NCBI GenBank assembly: GCA_049515555.1 | Contig: JBEKTY010000040.1 | Coordinates: 1-64,000, forward strand | From: JBEKTY01 sp049515555 | GTDB taxonomy: Bacteria; Planctomycetota; Planctomycetia; Pirellulales; Thermoguttaceae | Direction: 5' to 3' | Length of the DNA: 64,000 nucleotides | In this document: piece after piece, positions 7,369 to 16,474 of the stretch | Position numbering within the stretch: position 1 is the stretch's first letter | Layout: every line of letters begins with the position of its first letter | Notes under the pieces: generated by a model | The model's database searches: none | The model's input: only the letters and a program-made list of their open reading frames with translations | What the model was told of the DNA's origin: nothing | Program-made: the position numbers and the translations under genes

Positions 7369-8496
7369 TCATGGCGATAACGGTCGTTCTTCGCTCTCAG
7401 AAAGCGGCCAACCGCTGGGAAGCCCCAGAAGGTCGCTCGCAGAAATGCCGGGGATTTGGCGGACTTCTTGCTTCATCAAACGTACCTGCGGCAACTGGCA
7501 TAGTGGGCCAGAGTACGGGTTCGCCGCGAAAGGGTTATGGAAAAGGCAAGGATTGACGGAGCCTATTGTTGCTGGGACCAATTGTTCGACAGCAAGAATC
7601 GCGCTGACTCGCGTGTGCGCAGGCGGTCGCCCATTTCTCCATAGACCATCAGGACCGTACAAAGCGCGCTCAAACTCATCGTAGTCGCAGTTGACCCCAA
7701 CGCCATTGATCGCAATTAGGTAAGGAATGTCTTGTGTTCCATAACGCGAAGCCTTCTTCTGGACGGCTCGCTGAATCGCCTCCCATGACCGCACGCAGAC
7801 AGCCTCAAAGCACTGCACCCCGATTGGCCGAACATTCGTGTGACCGCGAGCTTCCGCCTTCTTCGCAATCGGCTTGAAGGTGACGGTGAGGCCATCATGC
7901 TCAAGCGACAACATCGGCAGGAGATCAAACGCTCCTTGCCGTCCTGTCGCAACGATGTCTTCGTAGTCCAGCGATGCAACCCATTTTCTGAGTTCCCGGA
8001 GCCATCGTTCTCCCGGTATCGGCGTCTTCGGCTCCCCCTCCATTTCCAGGTCTAAGAAATAGTCGGGGGATTCGAGTTTATTGATAGTATCGTATAGCTG
8101 GTTCTTCCGCTTCTCGGCACCCTGTTGCGCCTGATCTGTTTCTGTTGCGACAGTCGCCTCAAGCACAAAGGATGTACAATCCGATGCCGTGGCGAGGAAG
8201 TCGGGACACTTGCCCCTATCACCCTGCCGATGAATCTCGACGTGGTGCTGCGTTCGCAAGAGGATCTGGTGAATATAAAGCTCGAACACCGCCGCAAAGT
8301 GTTGGCGGTCGTCTTCTGATCGTATTCGCTTGCGTAATTCAGCCTGCTCGGCCAAAGGGAACTCGGCCCACCACCGTTCAAGCACTTGGCGTATTCGGCC
8401 CATCGTCGGACGAGCAGAACGATCCAGGTACGAAAAGCGGCTCTCCGAATGCCGTGACGGCCCGGTGTCTACGCGATGAATCTGGGAGAAAAGCAC
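7369..8496 (-). CDS. Nuclease-like accessory protein downstream of drmC
   Basis: 375 residues if started at the GTG with GAGGGG/GAGG upstream; a longer TTG start at 8580 would overlap drmC by 41 bases. The N-terminal third contains FELYIHQILLRT, then GKCPDFLA and FVLEATVATE. The E, PDF and LEAT spacing resembles a PD-(D/E)XK nuclease core, but the usual lysine is replaced, so activity is doubtful. The rest is unrecognised. It is the last gene of the DISARM transcription unit and may be an extra effector. Confidence 0.6.
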   Translation of the reverse strand: MLFSQIHRVDTGPSRHSESRFSYLDRSARPTMGRIRQVLERWWAEFPLAEQAELRKRIRSEDDRQHFAAVFELYIHQILLRTQHHVEIHRQGDRGKCPDFLATASDCTSFVLEATVATETDQAQQGAEKRKNQLYDTINKLESPDYFLDLEMEGEPKTPIPGERWLRELRKWVASLDYEDIVATGRQGAFDLLPMLSLEHDGLTVTFKPIAKKAEARGHTNVRPIGVQCFEAVCVRSWEAIQRAVQKKASRYGTQDIPYLIAINGVGVNCDYDEFERALYGPDGLWRNGRPPAHTRVSAILAVEQLVPATIGSVNPCLFHNPFAANPYSGPLCQLPQVRLMKQEVRQIPGISASDLLGLPSGWPLSESEERPLSP

Positions 8497-8539
8497 AGTC
8501 CTCAGCCCCTCAACTTTCCTTTCGGTTAGCGAAACAGTT

Positions 8540-9349
8540 TCATACTTCTTCGAGTATCCCCATTCCAATAAGCCTTTCAAATTGTTCCTCGACCTGGCTG
8601 GGCAACATGCCGCCGGTCAGCAGCAGACCCAGTTCCATGTTGATCGTGAAAGCCTGCTCCGTCAAATTGGCACTTGACAGAAACAGCCAGCGGCCATCGG
8701 CGACCGCGCACTTGACGTGAAGGATGCCGTGCTTGTCATTGTCGCCCTTGGGGCGATGTGATTCCGGCCAGTAGTAGACGGTTGCGCACGAGGCGACTTG
8801 ATTACCCAAGGCTTGCAGTGTGTCGTACTCGTTCTGCCCTTCGCACTTGTTGGGCGTTTCGAGAATCACCTTGATTCGCACGCCCCGTCCCGTGGCACGC
8901 ACCAAGGATTCCCTGACGTGGGGAATGCGATACACGGCATAACTGACCAGCGTGATGCGTTCTTTCGCGGAATCGAGCACTTGGAGAATGGCCTGTTCGG
9001 TGTGGCGGAATGGACCGCCACCGCCATCAGGACCGGTCCAGACAAGTTCCAGCGATTGGCTCTTCCGATGCGTCTCTTCGGCGTGAGCGGCGGTCAGCAA
9101 TGCCATCGCCACGGCCTGAGCAGGCAGTTGGGGTCCGCTCGCCCGCCAGGCATCCAGGAAGTCGGCCGCTAGGCTCCGGTAGTAAGGGTGCGAGAGGCAT
9201 TGAACGACTTGATTGCGGGCCATCGGCCAGTCATCCGGCTGACAGGTGATGACGGCCTCGGCAAGAAGTTGCATGACGGGAAACGGCAGGATGGTCGCCA
9301 GATTGCCCGCGGAAGTTGCGATGTCGTGTTGTGCGGCCGCCAATTTCAT
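8540..9349 (-). CDS. drmC: DISARM protein DrmC (phospholipase D fold)
   Basis: 269 residues. The C-terminal half has one HKD motif, HVKCAVADGRWLFLSSANLTE, preceded by ERITLVSYAVYR and RGVRIKVILETP strands typical of the PLD superfamily. A single HKD implies a dimeric active site. DrmC is a PLD-family member of DISARM and was reported as dispensable in the system first characterised. The gene begins two bases after drmB ends, in the standard drmA-drmB-drmC order. PLD folds include nucleases; its exact substrate is unknown. Confidence 0.85.
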   Translation of the reverse strand: MKLAAAQHDIATSAGNLATILPFPVMQLLAEAVITCQPDDWPMARNQVVQCLSHPYYRSLAADFLDAWRASGPQLPAQAVAMALLTAAHAEETHRKSQSLELVWTGPDGGGGPFRHTEQAILQVLDSAKERITLVSYAVYRIPHVRESLVRATGRGVRIKVILETPNKCEGQNEYDTLQALGNQVASCATVYYWPESHRPKGDNDKHGILHVKCAVADGRWLFLSSANLTEQAFTINMELGLLLTGGMLPSQVEEQFERLIGMGILEEV

Positions 9350-9351
9350 CG

Positions 9352-11262
9352 TCAGGCACCTTCCTTCACCCCGCTGTCCGCATCCTCATTGCTCGTTTCG
9401 CCATCACTCGCCGCTTGAAAGAAGGCGAGGCTGTCCTTCGCAACCGTCTTGACAAGTACCGAGCGGTCCAGATACTTGTTGCCCCGCTCGCACGAAGTCT
9501 CGGGCAAGAACAGACAAGCATGACATGCCGCGCCGTGCAAACTCAGGCTGTCACGGTACGGATGATGTTCCGCACACAACGGGTCGGACGCGCATAGCCG
9601 GATGCTCTCCAAGGCTTGGTCAAGATGCCGGCCCAGTATCTTCGGTTCCCCGAGGCTGACCAAACCGCCGAGCGTGCCTTCGCTGTCCGGGGCGGCAGTG
9701 TACAGCAGGATTCCAGCCATTGGCTCCTGGTCGGTGCCCGCGGGCCGAGAATAGATGCGTTCCCGGATACTTGCAGTGGTGTAGCCGCATTCCAGAGAGA
9801 ATTGCCGGATCAGGGCGTGGGCCAGGGAGTGCAACAACACGTAGCGTAGCGTCGGATACCCTTCGTCCGGCTTCAAGCCTCGCGCCGTCCTCCATCGTCG
9901 ATGGGCCTCAAAGAAGTCGGCGTCGAGGCTTCCCGTTTTCTCCAACCAATCTTGGATCGCGCTCTCGGAGAAGTGCAGAAACACGCCTTCGCCCCGCACT
10001 TCCGAGGTCGGAACCCAGCGCGGGGCCTTTCGACTAAGCTGTACACGCTGCTCTTGGGGAAAGTCGCTCAGGTCGCTGTAGTCGCCTGGAGACTCGATAC
10101 GGGTGAAACCGATGAGCGCCCGCACTTCCCGCAGACGCTCCGCCAGTACCACCTTTTCAAGAACGTGCCCGTAGCTCTGCGGCGGATCGACAACCCGCAA
10201 CTTGAAGTCTCGGCTGTTCAGGTTGGGATCGGGCTTCGAGAACACCATCCATTCGGGATCGCGTAGGTCGGCGGCTTCGTCTTCGCTCGCATCAGGCCCG
10301 CTCTTCTTGTTCTCGACAGCCTGCCAAATCTGTTCTTCGGAGTAAGATGCCATGCCTCGCAGGAGCTTCCGCTTCATCTTCACGTCGCGCGCGCTTTCGC
10401 ACTCCTCAAGCTCGGCCCAGTTCTGTTCAATTAACTGCCCCAACTTGTCAGGCGTACTCGGGATCGAGAGGACGGAAAGCATCATTGGGAACCAACTGTT
10501 CGATGCCCCCAGCAAGATGCTCTTCTGCTGGCTGGCGCAAGGGTCTTCGTCGAACTTCCGCAGGTGGGGCCAGCGCCCTCGACAATGCGACAACTCCGCC
10601 TTGCCGTCCTCGCTGAACGCATCGCTCATGCGGCGTTTCTTCTCGCACTTGACGCATTGGACCTCGATGTCGGCCACCTCGCCGGATGGTCCAAGCTCGT
10701 GAAGTCGCAGTTCGTAGTGGCAGTCGGTCTTCCCACGATGGACAAACTCCACCCACGGGAAGTCGTCCAGGTGGCCTCCTTCGCAAGCGACGAGGAACCG
10801 AGCGGGGACGGCAGTAGGCGGCTTGCCGGGTTTTCGGCAAATCCGGTGTACATATCGGCTGCGGTCCTTTCGGTAGGGGTCCAGCTTCAACTCGAACAAG
10901 CCGGACTGGATGGGAGCCAGAAGACGGCAATGCGGACAGACAAGCCAACGAGGGAAGGGGGCAACCGGCACGCCGACATTGGCCGTTTCGTCGAAGGGGT
11001 TGGACTGGAAACCGGTGGATTCCGGTGTCATCGGTGGAGTCAGCAGTTTGGCGACCTGCCGCCCCAACTCTCGTTGTACGGCGTGGAGCAGCCGCGGTTC
11101 AGGGATTTCGCTAGAACCTTGCTCCACCGGCCAATCATCCAGGCCCATGACCATGACAGATAAGTTGGGCAGTTCGACAACGGCCCCAACGCCGAAGGTG
11201 TACAGCAGTTGGCTCGGTCGCAGATCGCCGATTTTCCGTTTTCCCGTGGCTTGGGTGCTCAT
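9352..11262 (-). CDS. drmB: DISARM protein DrmB (DUF1998)
   Basis: 636 residues. The N-terminus, RPSQLLYTFGVGAVVELPNLSVMVMGLDDW, is a hallmark of DrmB. Cys pairs at CPHC, CVKC and the C-terminal CHACLF...C cluster fit the DUF1998 zinc region. DrmB is an essential DISARM component that works with the DrmA helicase; the DrmAB complex binds DNA with a 5' single-stranded end. The start overlaps the drmA stop by four bases, so the two are co-translated. Length is in the expected range. Confidence 0.9.
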   Translation of the reverse strand: MSTQATGKRKIGDLRPSQLLYTFGVGAVVELPNLSVMVMGLDDWPVEQGSSEIPEPRLLHAVQRELGRQVAKLLTPPMTPESTGFQSNPFDETANVGVPVAPFPRWLVCPHCRLLAPIQSGLFELKLDPYRKDRSRYVHRICRKPGKPPTAVPARFLVACEGGHLDDFPWVEFVHRGKTDCHYELRLHELGPSGEVADIEVQCVKCEKKRRMSDAFSEDGKAELSHCRGRWPHLRKFDEDPCASQQKSILLGASNSWFPMMLSVLSIPSTPDKLGQLIEQNWAELEECESARDVKMKRKLLRGMASYSEEQIWQAVENKKSGPDASEDEAADLRDPEWMVFSKPDPNLNSRDFKLRVVDPPQSYGHVLEKVVLAERLREVRALIGFTRIESPGDYSDLSDFPQEQRVQLSRKAPRWVPTSEVRGEGVFLHFSESAIQDWLEKTGSLDADFFEAHRRWRTARGLKPDEGYPTLRYVLLHSLAHALIRQFSLECGYTTASIRERIYSRPAGTDQEPMAGILLYTAAPDSEGTLGGLVSLGEPKILGRHLDQALESIRLCASDPLCAEHHPYRDSLSLHGAACHACLFLPETSCERGNKYLDRSVLVKTVAKDSLAFFQAASDGETSNEDADSGVKEGA

Positions 11263-14200
11263 TGCTCTTCCTCCTGCTGCTCTTCGTCCCCCGCGTCGCT
11301 GTCTTCACTCACGGCTGGCACAAACGTCACGTCTTCATCCAGGCCGCCGTCGTGAAAGATCAAACCCACGGTCGGTTCCACGTCCCGGAGCGAATTGAGG
11401 CACGTAAAATCGTCCCACGGCTCAAGGCTCGGCCGATTGAGCAGGCCCACCGTCACTCCATCCCGCTCTTCATCGTAGCCCAGGATGCGCCCGCCGACGT
11501 TCCGTTGGGCTTCAGCCAGCCATTGGTCGATCCGCTCGTTCAACTCGTCCAGTACCAAGGGTTGCACTTCATCCTTGTTGCCCACCAATTCAGCCCGACG
11601 CACGATCGTCTCAATGGCCGCCTTCACGAAGGGATGGTTCCGGTCGATCCGGCTGGCCTGCTTATTGGAATTGAACTCGGTACCCTGGAGCCGCACGCAC
11701 GAGACCAGCAAGGCCGTTAGTCCTCGACTGATCGCCCCCAAGGCGAAGGGAGTTACCGAAAGGGCCTCGACATGCTTGTAGAACGTGGCGTGGTAATGTT
11801 CAAACCGCTCGTAGTGCGACAAGTCGCGGGGTCTGGTCCAATTGTAGACGGCAAACACCAGTCCGGGGAACCTGCGCCCGACGCGGCTGGTCGCCTGGAT
11901 GTACTCGGCTGTCGTCTTCGGCTGGCCCGCCACGACCATCAGGCCAAGGCGCTGAACATCGACACCCACCGACACCATATTGGTCGCCAACAGCACGTCG
12001 AGCGGTCGTTTGGGCAACTCTTTGAAGCGGCCTTTCTTCTGCATTTCCTTGCGGTAGGCTTCCGCCGCGAGGTCGAAGGCCGCCTCCAAGTGGTCGAGGA
12101 CTTCAGGGATATCCGTTGAGTCCTTCCGCGAAGTCAGTTCGTCGATGCTGTACAGGGTCCGTCTTGACAGGCCCCGCTGTTCCATTTTTCCCAGACGGGT
12201 CCGCACGTCGTCGTCCACGAGCCGGCGCATCCCGCCGAGTTCTCGCATCGAGTTGAAGTAGCCGATCAGCGTCATCCACGGATCGGCGTCCTTGCCATAA
12301 CCCTTCTTGTCGTAGAGAGTTTGGGCCGCCGAGAGCAAGGCCACGTAGACCCGGATCAGGGCCACCTTCAACCGCCGGCCGGGGGCGCAGATGCCGATGT
12401 ATCGCCGGCCGGGGAGCGCCTCAGTGGGCGGGCGCTGCAAGGAGAAGAAGTTGTCCCAGACATCCAGGCCGTGGGCGGGGAACACGTTGACCTTTCGCAG
12501 GAAGGTCGCGTGAACCTGGTCCCCTGCCTTGCGGATCGTGGCCGTCGAGGCAATTACCTTGGGCCGCACGATCTTCCCGTGGACCTCCCACGAGCACAGC
12601 TTGTCCACCGCCGTTTCGTAAAGGCCGACCAGCGTTCCCAGCGGCCCGCTAATCAAGTGCAGCTCGTCCTGGATAATCAGGTCGGGCGGGCGCAAACGGG
12701 GATGTGGGGTCGTCTTTGCCGCCGGCAGCCGATCGCGCTTCGGGTGGGAGTCCTTATCTTCGATCTCCGGCGAACGGAACCCGTGCCGGTCGCAGTACGA
12801 TTCCACTTGGCCGAAGAGCATCTGCACCTTCCCGTTCCACGGCATCTGGGCGAACTTGTCCACCGTAGCAATGAGCAGGGTGGGCAGCCGGCGGTAGATT
12901 TCTTCGTCCACCACCAGCACGGGGATTCCTTCCAGCGGTGACTGCTTGGCAGTGAACGGACAACGGCCGAGCACGTCGCCGCAGTACGTCAGCGTTCGAC
13001 ACCGCCCTTTTGCGTAGCTCTCCACCTTGATGTCCCGGCCGGGCACGATCTTCGCCCCGCACCAAGGGCAGTTCGTCAATTGAGCGGGTGAGCCGCTGCC
13101 TCTCCCGCCCCGGTTGTACCTCTGCCCATGCTCCTGCTGGATTGCCTCGGCGGCCTGGTCCGTGGTGTTCGGCGTCGTCTTCTGCCCCACCCAGAGGCCG
13201 ATACGGAACGGCTCTGTGCCCCATTTCTTCTCGTCTTCGCGTCGGATCAATTCGCAGGCGCAAATCAAAGCAGTGGCCCGCTGGAATTGCTGGATCGTCA
13301 ACAGCCGCAGTGTGTAGCGCATCAGCACCGCCACCCCTGATTGCCCGGCACGCCCGGCCACGGTGCCCTGCAATCGCCGCAGGCCCATCGTATAGGCGGA
13401 CAAGCCCAGGTAGGCTTCCGTCTTGCCGCCGCCCGTGGGGAACCAGAGCAGGTCCGCTATGGCTTCGGCCTCTCCCGTCCGGTCGTTGTGGTTCAGTCTC
13501 GTGATGCCGGGCAGGTTGAGCAGGATGAAGGCCAACTGGAACGGATACCAGGAGCGGTTGCCGGGCACGTCGATTTCCTTCAACTCGACCTTCTCTTCCC
13601 GCCGTTTCTTTTGAGAGAGAATCGTGTGGACACGCTGTTGCCACATCGCCAAGTTGGCGAAACGAAACGCCTCGGCCGCGTCCTTGTCGTCCGTCAACAG
13701 CTTCAACCCGGCCTCGATCCTCGACAGGGCGGTGCGACATCGCTGAAGAGCGGCCTGGCCCGACTTCTTGTGTATGGCCATGCCCGACTTCAGAAGGTCA
13801 GCCTCCCGGTCCTTGATCCAGGCTTCATACGCCACCAGCAGTGGGCGAATCTTCTTGTCGAAGTCGGCGGTCGGCGTCTCGCCCAGTTCCTTCATGTCCA
13901 GGACGAGCCCGGACAGCTTGGAGAAATCGGCGATTGTGGGCGGCGTGGTTTGCGGAATTTCATAGCTGGGCACAACCTTCGTTGCCAGGCGGGTTGCCCG
14001 GTCGCATACGCCCTCGGGGCACTCGGCATGAATGCTGACGCCGTGCCCCACCCCAAACTCGACCTGATGGCGATAGAGCATCGCCATTTCCTGCTCTTCT
14101 GCAAACGTGACCGGATCGCTCTTGCCCAGATCGCGCTGCGTCGGGCGGCTGTGAAAGATTGGCCTGCCATCGGGCGACTCGACCACCAATTCCGGCTGAA

Positions 14201-14801
14201 AGAGCCAAGCCATGTCCCGCAGCTTCTTGGGTTCCTCCTGCCCGTTGACCAGGAACAGGGTGACACTCCAGAAACTACTCCGCGAACGAATGATCCCCTG
14301 AACCTGGACTTCGGGGAACTCGGGATCAGGGGTCCACTTCAAGCGGCCGGGCTGAACGGGAATCGGTTTCGAGACGCCCTCCCGCTGACTCCGCTTCCAG
14401 ACCAGCTTCTTGTCGCCAGTCGGCGTGGTCAACGTCTCGCTATGCTCACGCGCATAGTGCCCCCAACGGGCCGTGACTTGGATTTCCTTCGTGTCGAGGT
14501 CGAGACAGAACGTCATGCCGAAGGACGAGGGGAACATCGTCTTGACGGTGGGAGCCGTGTAGTCGGTCGTCCCTTCCTCGGCAGTGCCCGGCCCACCTTG
14601 GGGAAGTTCGTCGAATTCCTCCGGCGACAACTCCTGCCGCTTCGGGGCCAGCATCCCAACCAGATAACGGTCCCGCACGCTCTGCTCGACGATCTCCTCG
14701 GTCGGCCCACCGACTGGTCCCAAAAGGTCGTTCAGGACCATTTGCTTCAGTTCTTCCCGGATCTTCATGGGGGAAGGGATGCTTTGAAGGATGCTGTTCA
14801 T
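11259..14801 (-). CDS. drmA: DISARM helicase DrmA
   Basis: 1180 residues. Superfamily 2 helicase motifs are clear: Walker A PTGGGKTEAYLGL, a divergent motif II IIQDELHLISGPLG, STATIRKAG, and motif VI QATSRVGRRFPG. Four cysteines around NCPWCGAKI and the later CxxxxGRCPF segment may bind zinc. DrmA is the central helicase of DISARM. AGGA 8 bases upstream supports the start at 14801. Unusually, the gene is separated from drmMI by about 4.7 kb containing five unrelated genes. Confidence 0.9.
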   Translation of the reverse strand: MNSILQSIPSPMKIREELKQMVLNDLLGPVGGPTEEIVEQSVRDRYLVGMLAPKRQELSPEEFDELPQGGPGTAEEGTTDYTAPTVKTMFPSSFGMTFCLDLDTKEIQVTARWGHYAREHSETLTTPTGDKKLVWKRSQREGVSKPIPVQPGRLKWTPDPEFPEVQVQGIIRSRSSFWSVTLFLVNGQEEPKKLRDMAWLFQPELVVESPDGRPIFHSRPTQRDLGKSDPVTFAEEQEMAMLYRHQVEFGVGHGVSIHAECPEGVCDRATRLATKVVPSYEIPQTTPPTIADFSKLSGLVLDMKELGETPTADFDKKIRPLLVAYEAWIKDREADLLKSGMAIHKKSGQAALQRCRTALSRIEAGLKLLTDDKDAAEAFRFANLAMWQQRVHTILSQKKRREEKVELKEIDVPGNRSWYPFQLAFILLNLPGITRLNHNDRTGEAEAIADLLWFPTGGGKTEAYLGLSAYTMGLRRLQGTVAGRAGQSGVAVLMRYTLRLLTIQQFQRATALICACELIRREDEKKWGTEPFRIGLWVGQKTTPNTTDQAAEAIQQEHGQRYNRGGRGSGSPAQLTNCPWCGAKIVPGRDIKVESYAKGRCRTLTYCGDVLGRCPFTAKQSPLEGIPVLVVDEEIYRRLPTLLIATVDKFAQMPWNGKVQMLFGQVESYCDRHGFRSPEIEDKDSHPKRDRLPAAKTTPHPRLRPPDLIIQDELHLISGPLGTLVGLYETAVDKLCSWEVHGKIVRPKVIASTATIRKAGDQVHATFLRKVNVFPAHGLDVWDNFFSLQRPPTEALPGRRYIGICAPGRRLKVALIRVYVALLSAAQTLYDKKGYGKDADPWMTLIGYFNSMRELGGMRRLVDDDVRTRLGKMEQRGLSRRTLYSIDELTSRKDSTDIPEVLDHLEAAFDLAAEAYRKEMQKKGRFKELPKRPLDVLLATNMVSVGVDVQRLGLMVVAGQPKTTAEYIQATSRVGRRFPGLVFAVYNWTRPRDLSHYERFEHYHATFYKHVEALSVTPFALGAISRGLTALLVSCVRLQGTEFNSNKQASRIDRNHPFVKAAIETIVRRAELVGNKDEVQPLVLDELNERIDQWLAEAQRNVGGRILGYDEERDGVTVGLLNRPSLEPWDDFTCLNSLRDVEPTVGLIFHDGGLDEDVTFVPAVSEDSDAGDEEQQEEEQ

Positions 14802-15238
14802 CGTTCGGTCCTAAGATTCGTCCTATCGGGGAGTAACGTTCTTCCTAGACTTCTTTGTAAAGGCCGGTTGCTTTAGGAAGATGCTCAGTAAGATCGTAAC
14901 AGACCGCTGCGCGCGACGCTACACCCCCATCCCGGAGGGGGCTATTCCGGCGGCGTGTCTGTGTCAACAACCCGGTACGCGGCCTATCCCGCCTTCCCGG
15001 TTGTGTGAGAAGTCCACGGCATGTGAGGAATCTCTGTTGTCGCACCCCAATGCCCTCCGAGGACAGGAGCACCCTATCGGGCAGAGGACCGCGCCCGCTG
15101 ACGTCACGCTTGTGGCCGACAGGCTCATGGCAACGTGGCCACGCTGCCTTGCAAGCGATTCGGTAGAGAGAAAGGAGGACAGGCTGGTCTCGGGGCCGAC
15201 CTCGACACGCTCGCCTGGGCCGCCCAACGAAACAGCTA

Positions 15239-15257
15239 CCCCCCCCCCCCCCCCCCC
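15239..15257. repeat. 19-base C:G homopolymer
   Basis: A run of 19 C on the plus strand (G on the transcribed minus strand) lies within 14802-15267, the otherwise gene-free stretch between the 73-residue gene and drmA. Just beyond it, a 60-base segment could encode GERVEVGPETSLSSFLS, a near copy of the C-terminus of the 73-residue protein. Such long tracts are slippage-prone. Confidence 0.85.
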
Positions 15258-15267
15258 GGAGGATGAT

Positions 15268-15489
15268 CTAGCCGCCCACTCCCTGCGAAAAGAAAGACGC
15301 CAAACTGGCGTTCGGGCCAACCTCGACAGAGCGGTTCGGATCGCCAAGCAATCGCCGCAGGTCCTCGGGACGATACGACCCCGTGCGATGGAAGTGGTCG
15401 ATCATCGCCCTGACCCAATCGGCCGCGGGAAGTTCCCGCAGCTTCGCTTGGATTTCCCGCTGGAGATCACCTTGAGTCACGGTGGACAT
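15268..15489 (-). CDS. 73-residue protein ending the protease cassette
   Basis: 73 residues, start fixed by GGGAGG about 8 bases upstream; it overlaps the Ntn-hydrolase gene by 23 bases. It has an N-terminal helical region (DLQREIQAKLRELPAADWVRAMIDHFH) and a short tail, SVEVGPNASLASFFSQGVGG. The tail motif is repeated, degenerated, downstream of the G-tract. No family is recognised. Its size and coupling suggest a regulator, substrate or partner of the proteases. Confidence 0.65.
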   Translation of the reverse strand: MSTVTQGDLQREIQAKLRELPAADWVRAMIDHFHRTGSYRPEDLRRLLGDPNRSVEVGPNASLASFFSQGVGG

Positions 15490-16369
15490 CGAACAGACCT
15501 CCCTCGCCAATGGCCGCATCGAATTTCTTGTGGCGCACCCAACGAAATCTTCTGTCCGTCGTAATGACCGCAACCTCCACAGGACCCCCACACGCCGGGG
15601 CCATGTGCGAGAACTTCATCGTCTTGATTGTAGTGTAGATCGACGCATGTACCCAGTCAATGGCCTCACGAATTGGCAAGTCGAGAGGCTGGCCCAGACA
15701 GCACGGTCGGATCAGGTCAAATAGGTCTTGATCGCTTCCTGTCCATTTGCCGGATCGAAGGATCGTGGAGAAGAGGGACTCGTCGAGGCCGAAGATTAGC
15801 CGGTTGATGAGGTTAGGGCAACCCCAGAATCGAGTGCTTCCCACAGCGAGCGGCTCGACGGGCCCTGGGCCCGTGAGCATCGGATTGTAGAGAATCTGAA
15901 AGGCAGCGGGGCGGCGGTCGTTCATCAGGTAGCCCCCAATGCAGAATCCCCCGGAGAAAGCCTGCAAGAGAAAATCGAAGTCCGCCTGCTCGTCAAGCGT
16001 TCTCGTCGGCTGATTGTGCAGCCCTTGGACACGTTGAAGTATGGAGCCTAATTCTGCTGAGTAAGCCGTCCAGAAGAACTGGTTCCAGCGGCTCGTAACA
16101 TCCGCCATCGACTGGGCACCCTGGCCGACCAGTGAATCGGCAAACTGTGCGATCAGTGTCCGGTAGCTGACGGTGCGAAGATTCCCAAGCCCCCACATGG
16201 CCATTGCCAGCGTACTGTTCTCACCGATCTGGAAGATCTTCTGCGCAAAGTTGTAGTGGTGCTCTGCGCCCGGCGCGCCAGGGCCGATGCCGGAAACGAA
16301 CATCGTTGTTGTGCTATCCGCCCCGAACACTACACCCTCGGCCGACAGGTAGCAGGCGGCGATTGTCAT
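15467..16369 (-). CDS. Proteasome-fold Ntn hydrolase
   Basis: 300 residues starting MTIAACYLSAEGVVFGADS. After Met removal Thr becomes residue 1, and an Asp falls at position 17 of the mature form, as in proteasome beta subunits and HslV. A Lys in NFAQKIFQIGE sits where catalytic Lys33 is expected, allowing for an insertion. This points to an active N-terminal-threonine hydrolase. The length exceeds HslV (about 175) because of a long C-terminal half. GAGGAG 9 bases upstream decides this start over a longer one. It lies in a cluster with two other putative proteases. Confidence 0.75.
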   Translation of the reverse strand: MTIAACYLSAEGVVFGADSTTTMFVSGIGPGAPGAEHHYNFAQKIFQIGENSTLAMAMWGLGNLRTVSYRTLIAQFADSLVGQGAQSMADVTSRWNQFFWTAYSAELGSILQRVQGLHNQPTRTLDEQADFDFLLQAFSGGFCIGGYLMNDRRPAAFQILYNPMLTGPGPVEPLAVGSTRFWGCPNLINRLIFGLDESLFSTILRSGKWTGSDQDLFDLIRPCCLGQPLDLPIREAIDWVHASIYTTIKTMKFSHMAPACGGPVEVAVITTDRRFRWVRHKKFDAAIGEGGLFDVHRDSR

Positions 16370-16474
16370 TGCACCATCTCCTCTAGAGGGCACGTCTGGT
16401 CGTCAGTGACGCCAGTATACCAGTCCCTCCGCACGGTGTCTGCGCGGCTCAACAGTCCCTCGCGGATATGCTGC

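Noticed and set aside
14964..15347. Gene reading through the G tract
   Set aside because: The N-terminal part is an out-of-frame copy of the 73-residue gene and the rest is Ser/Cys-rich without a start site.
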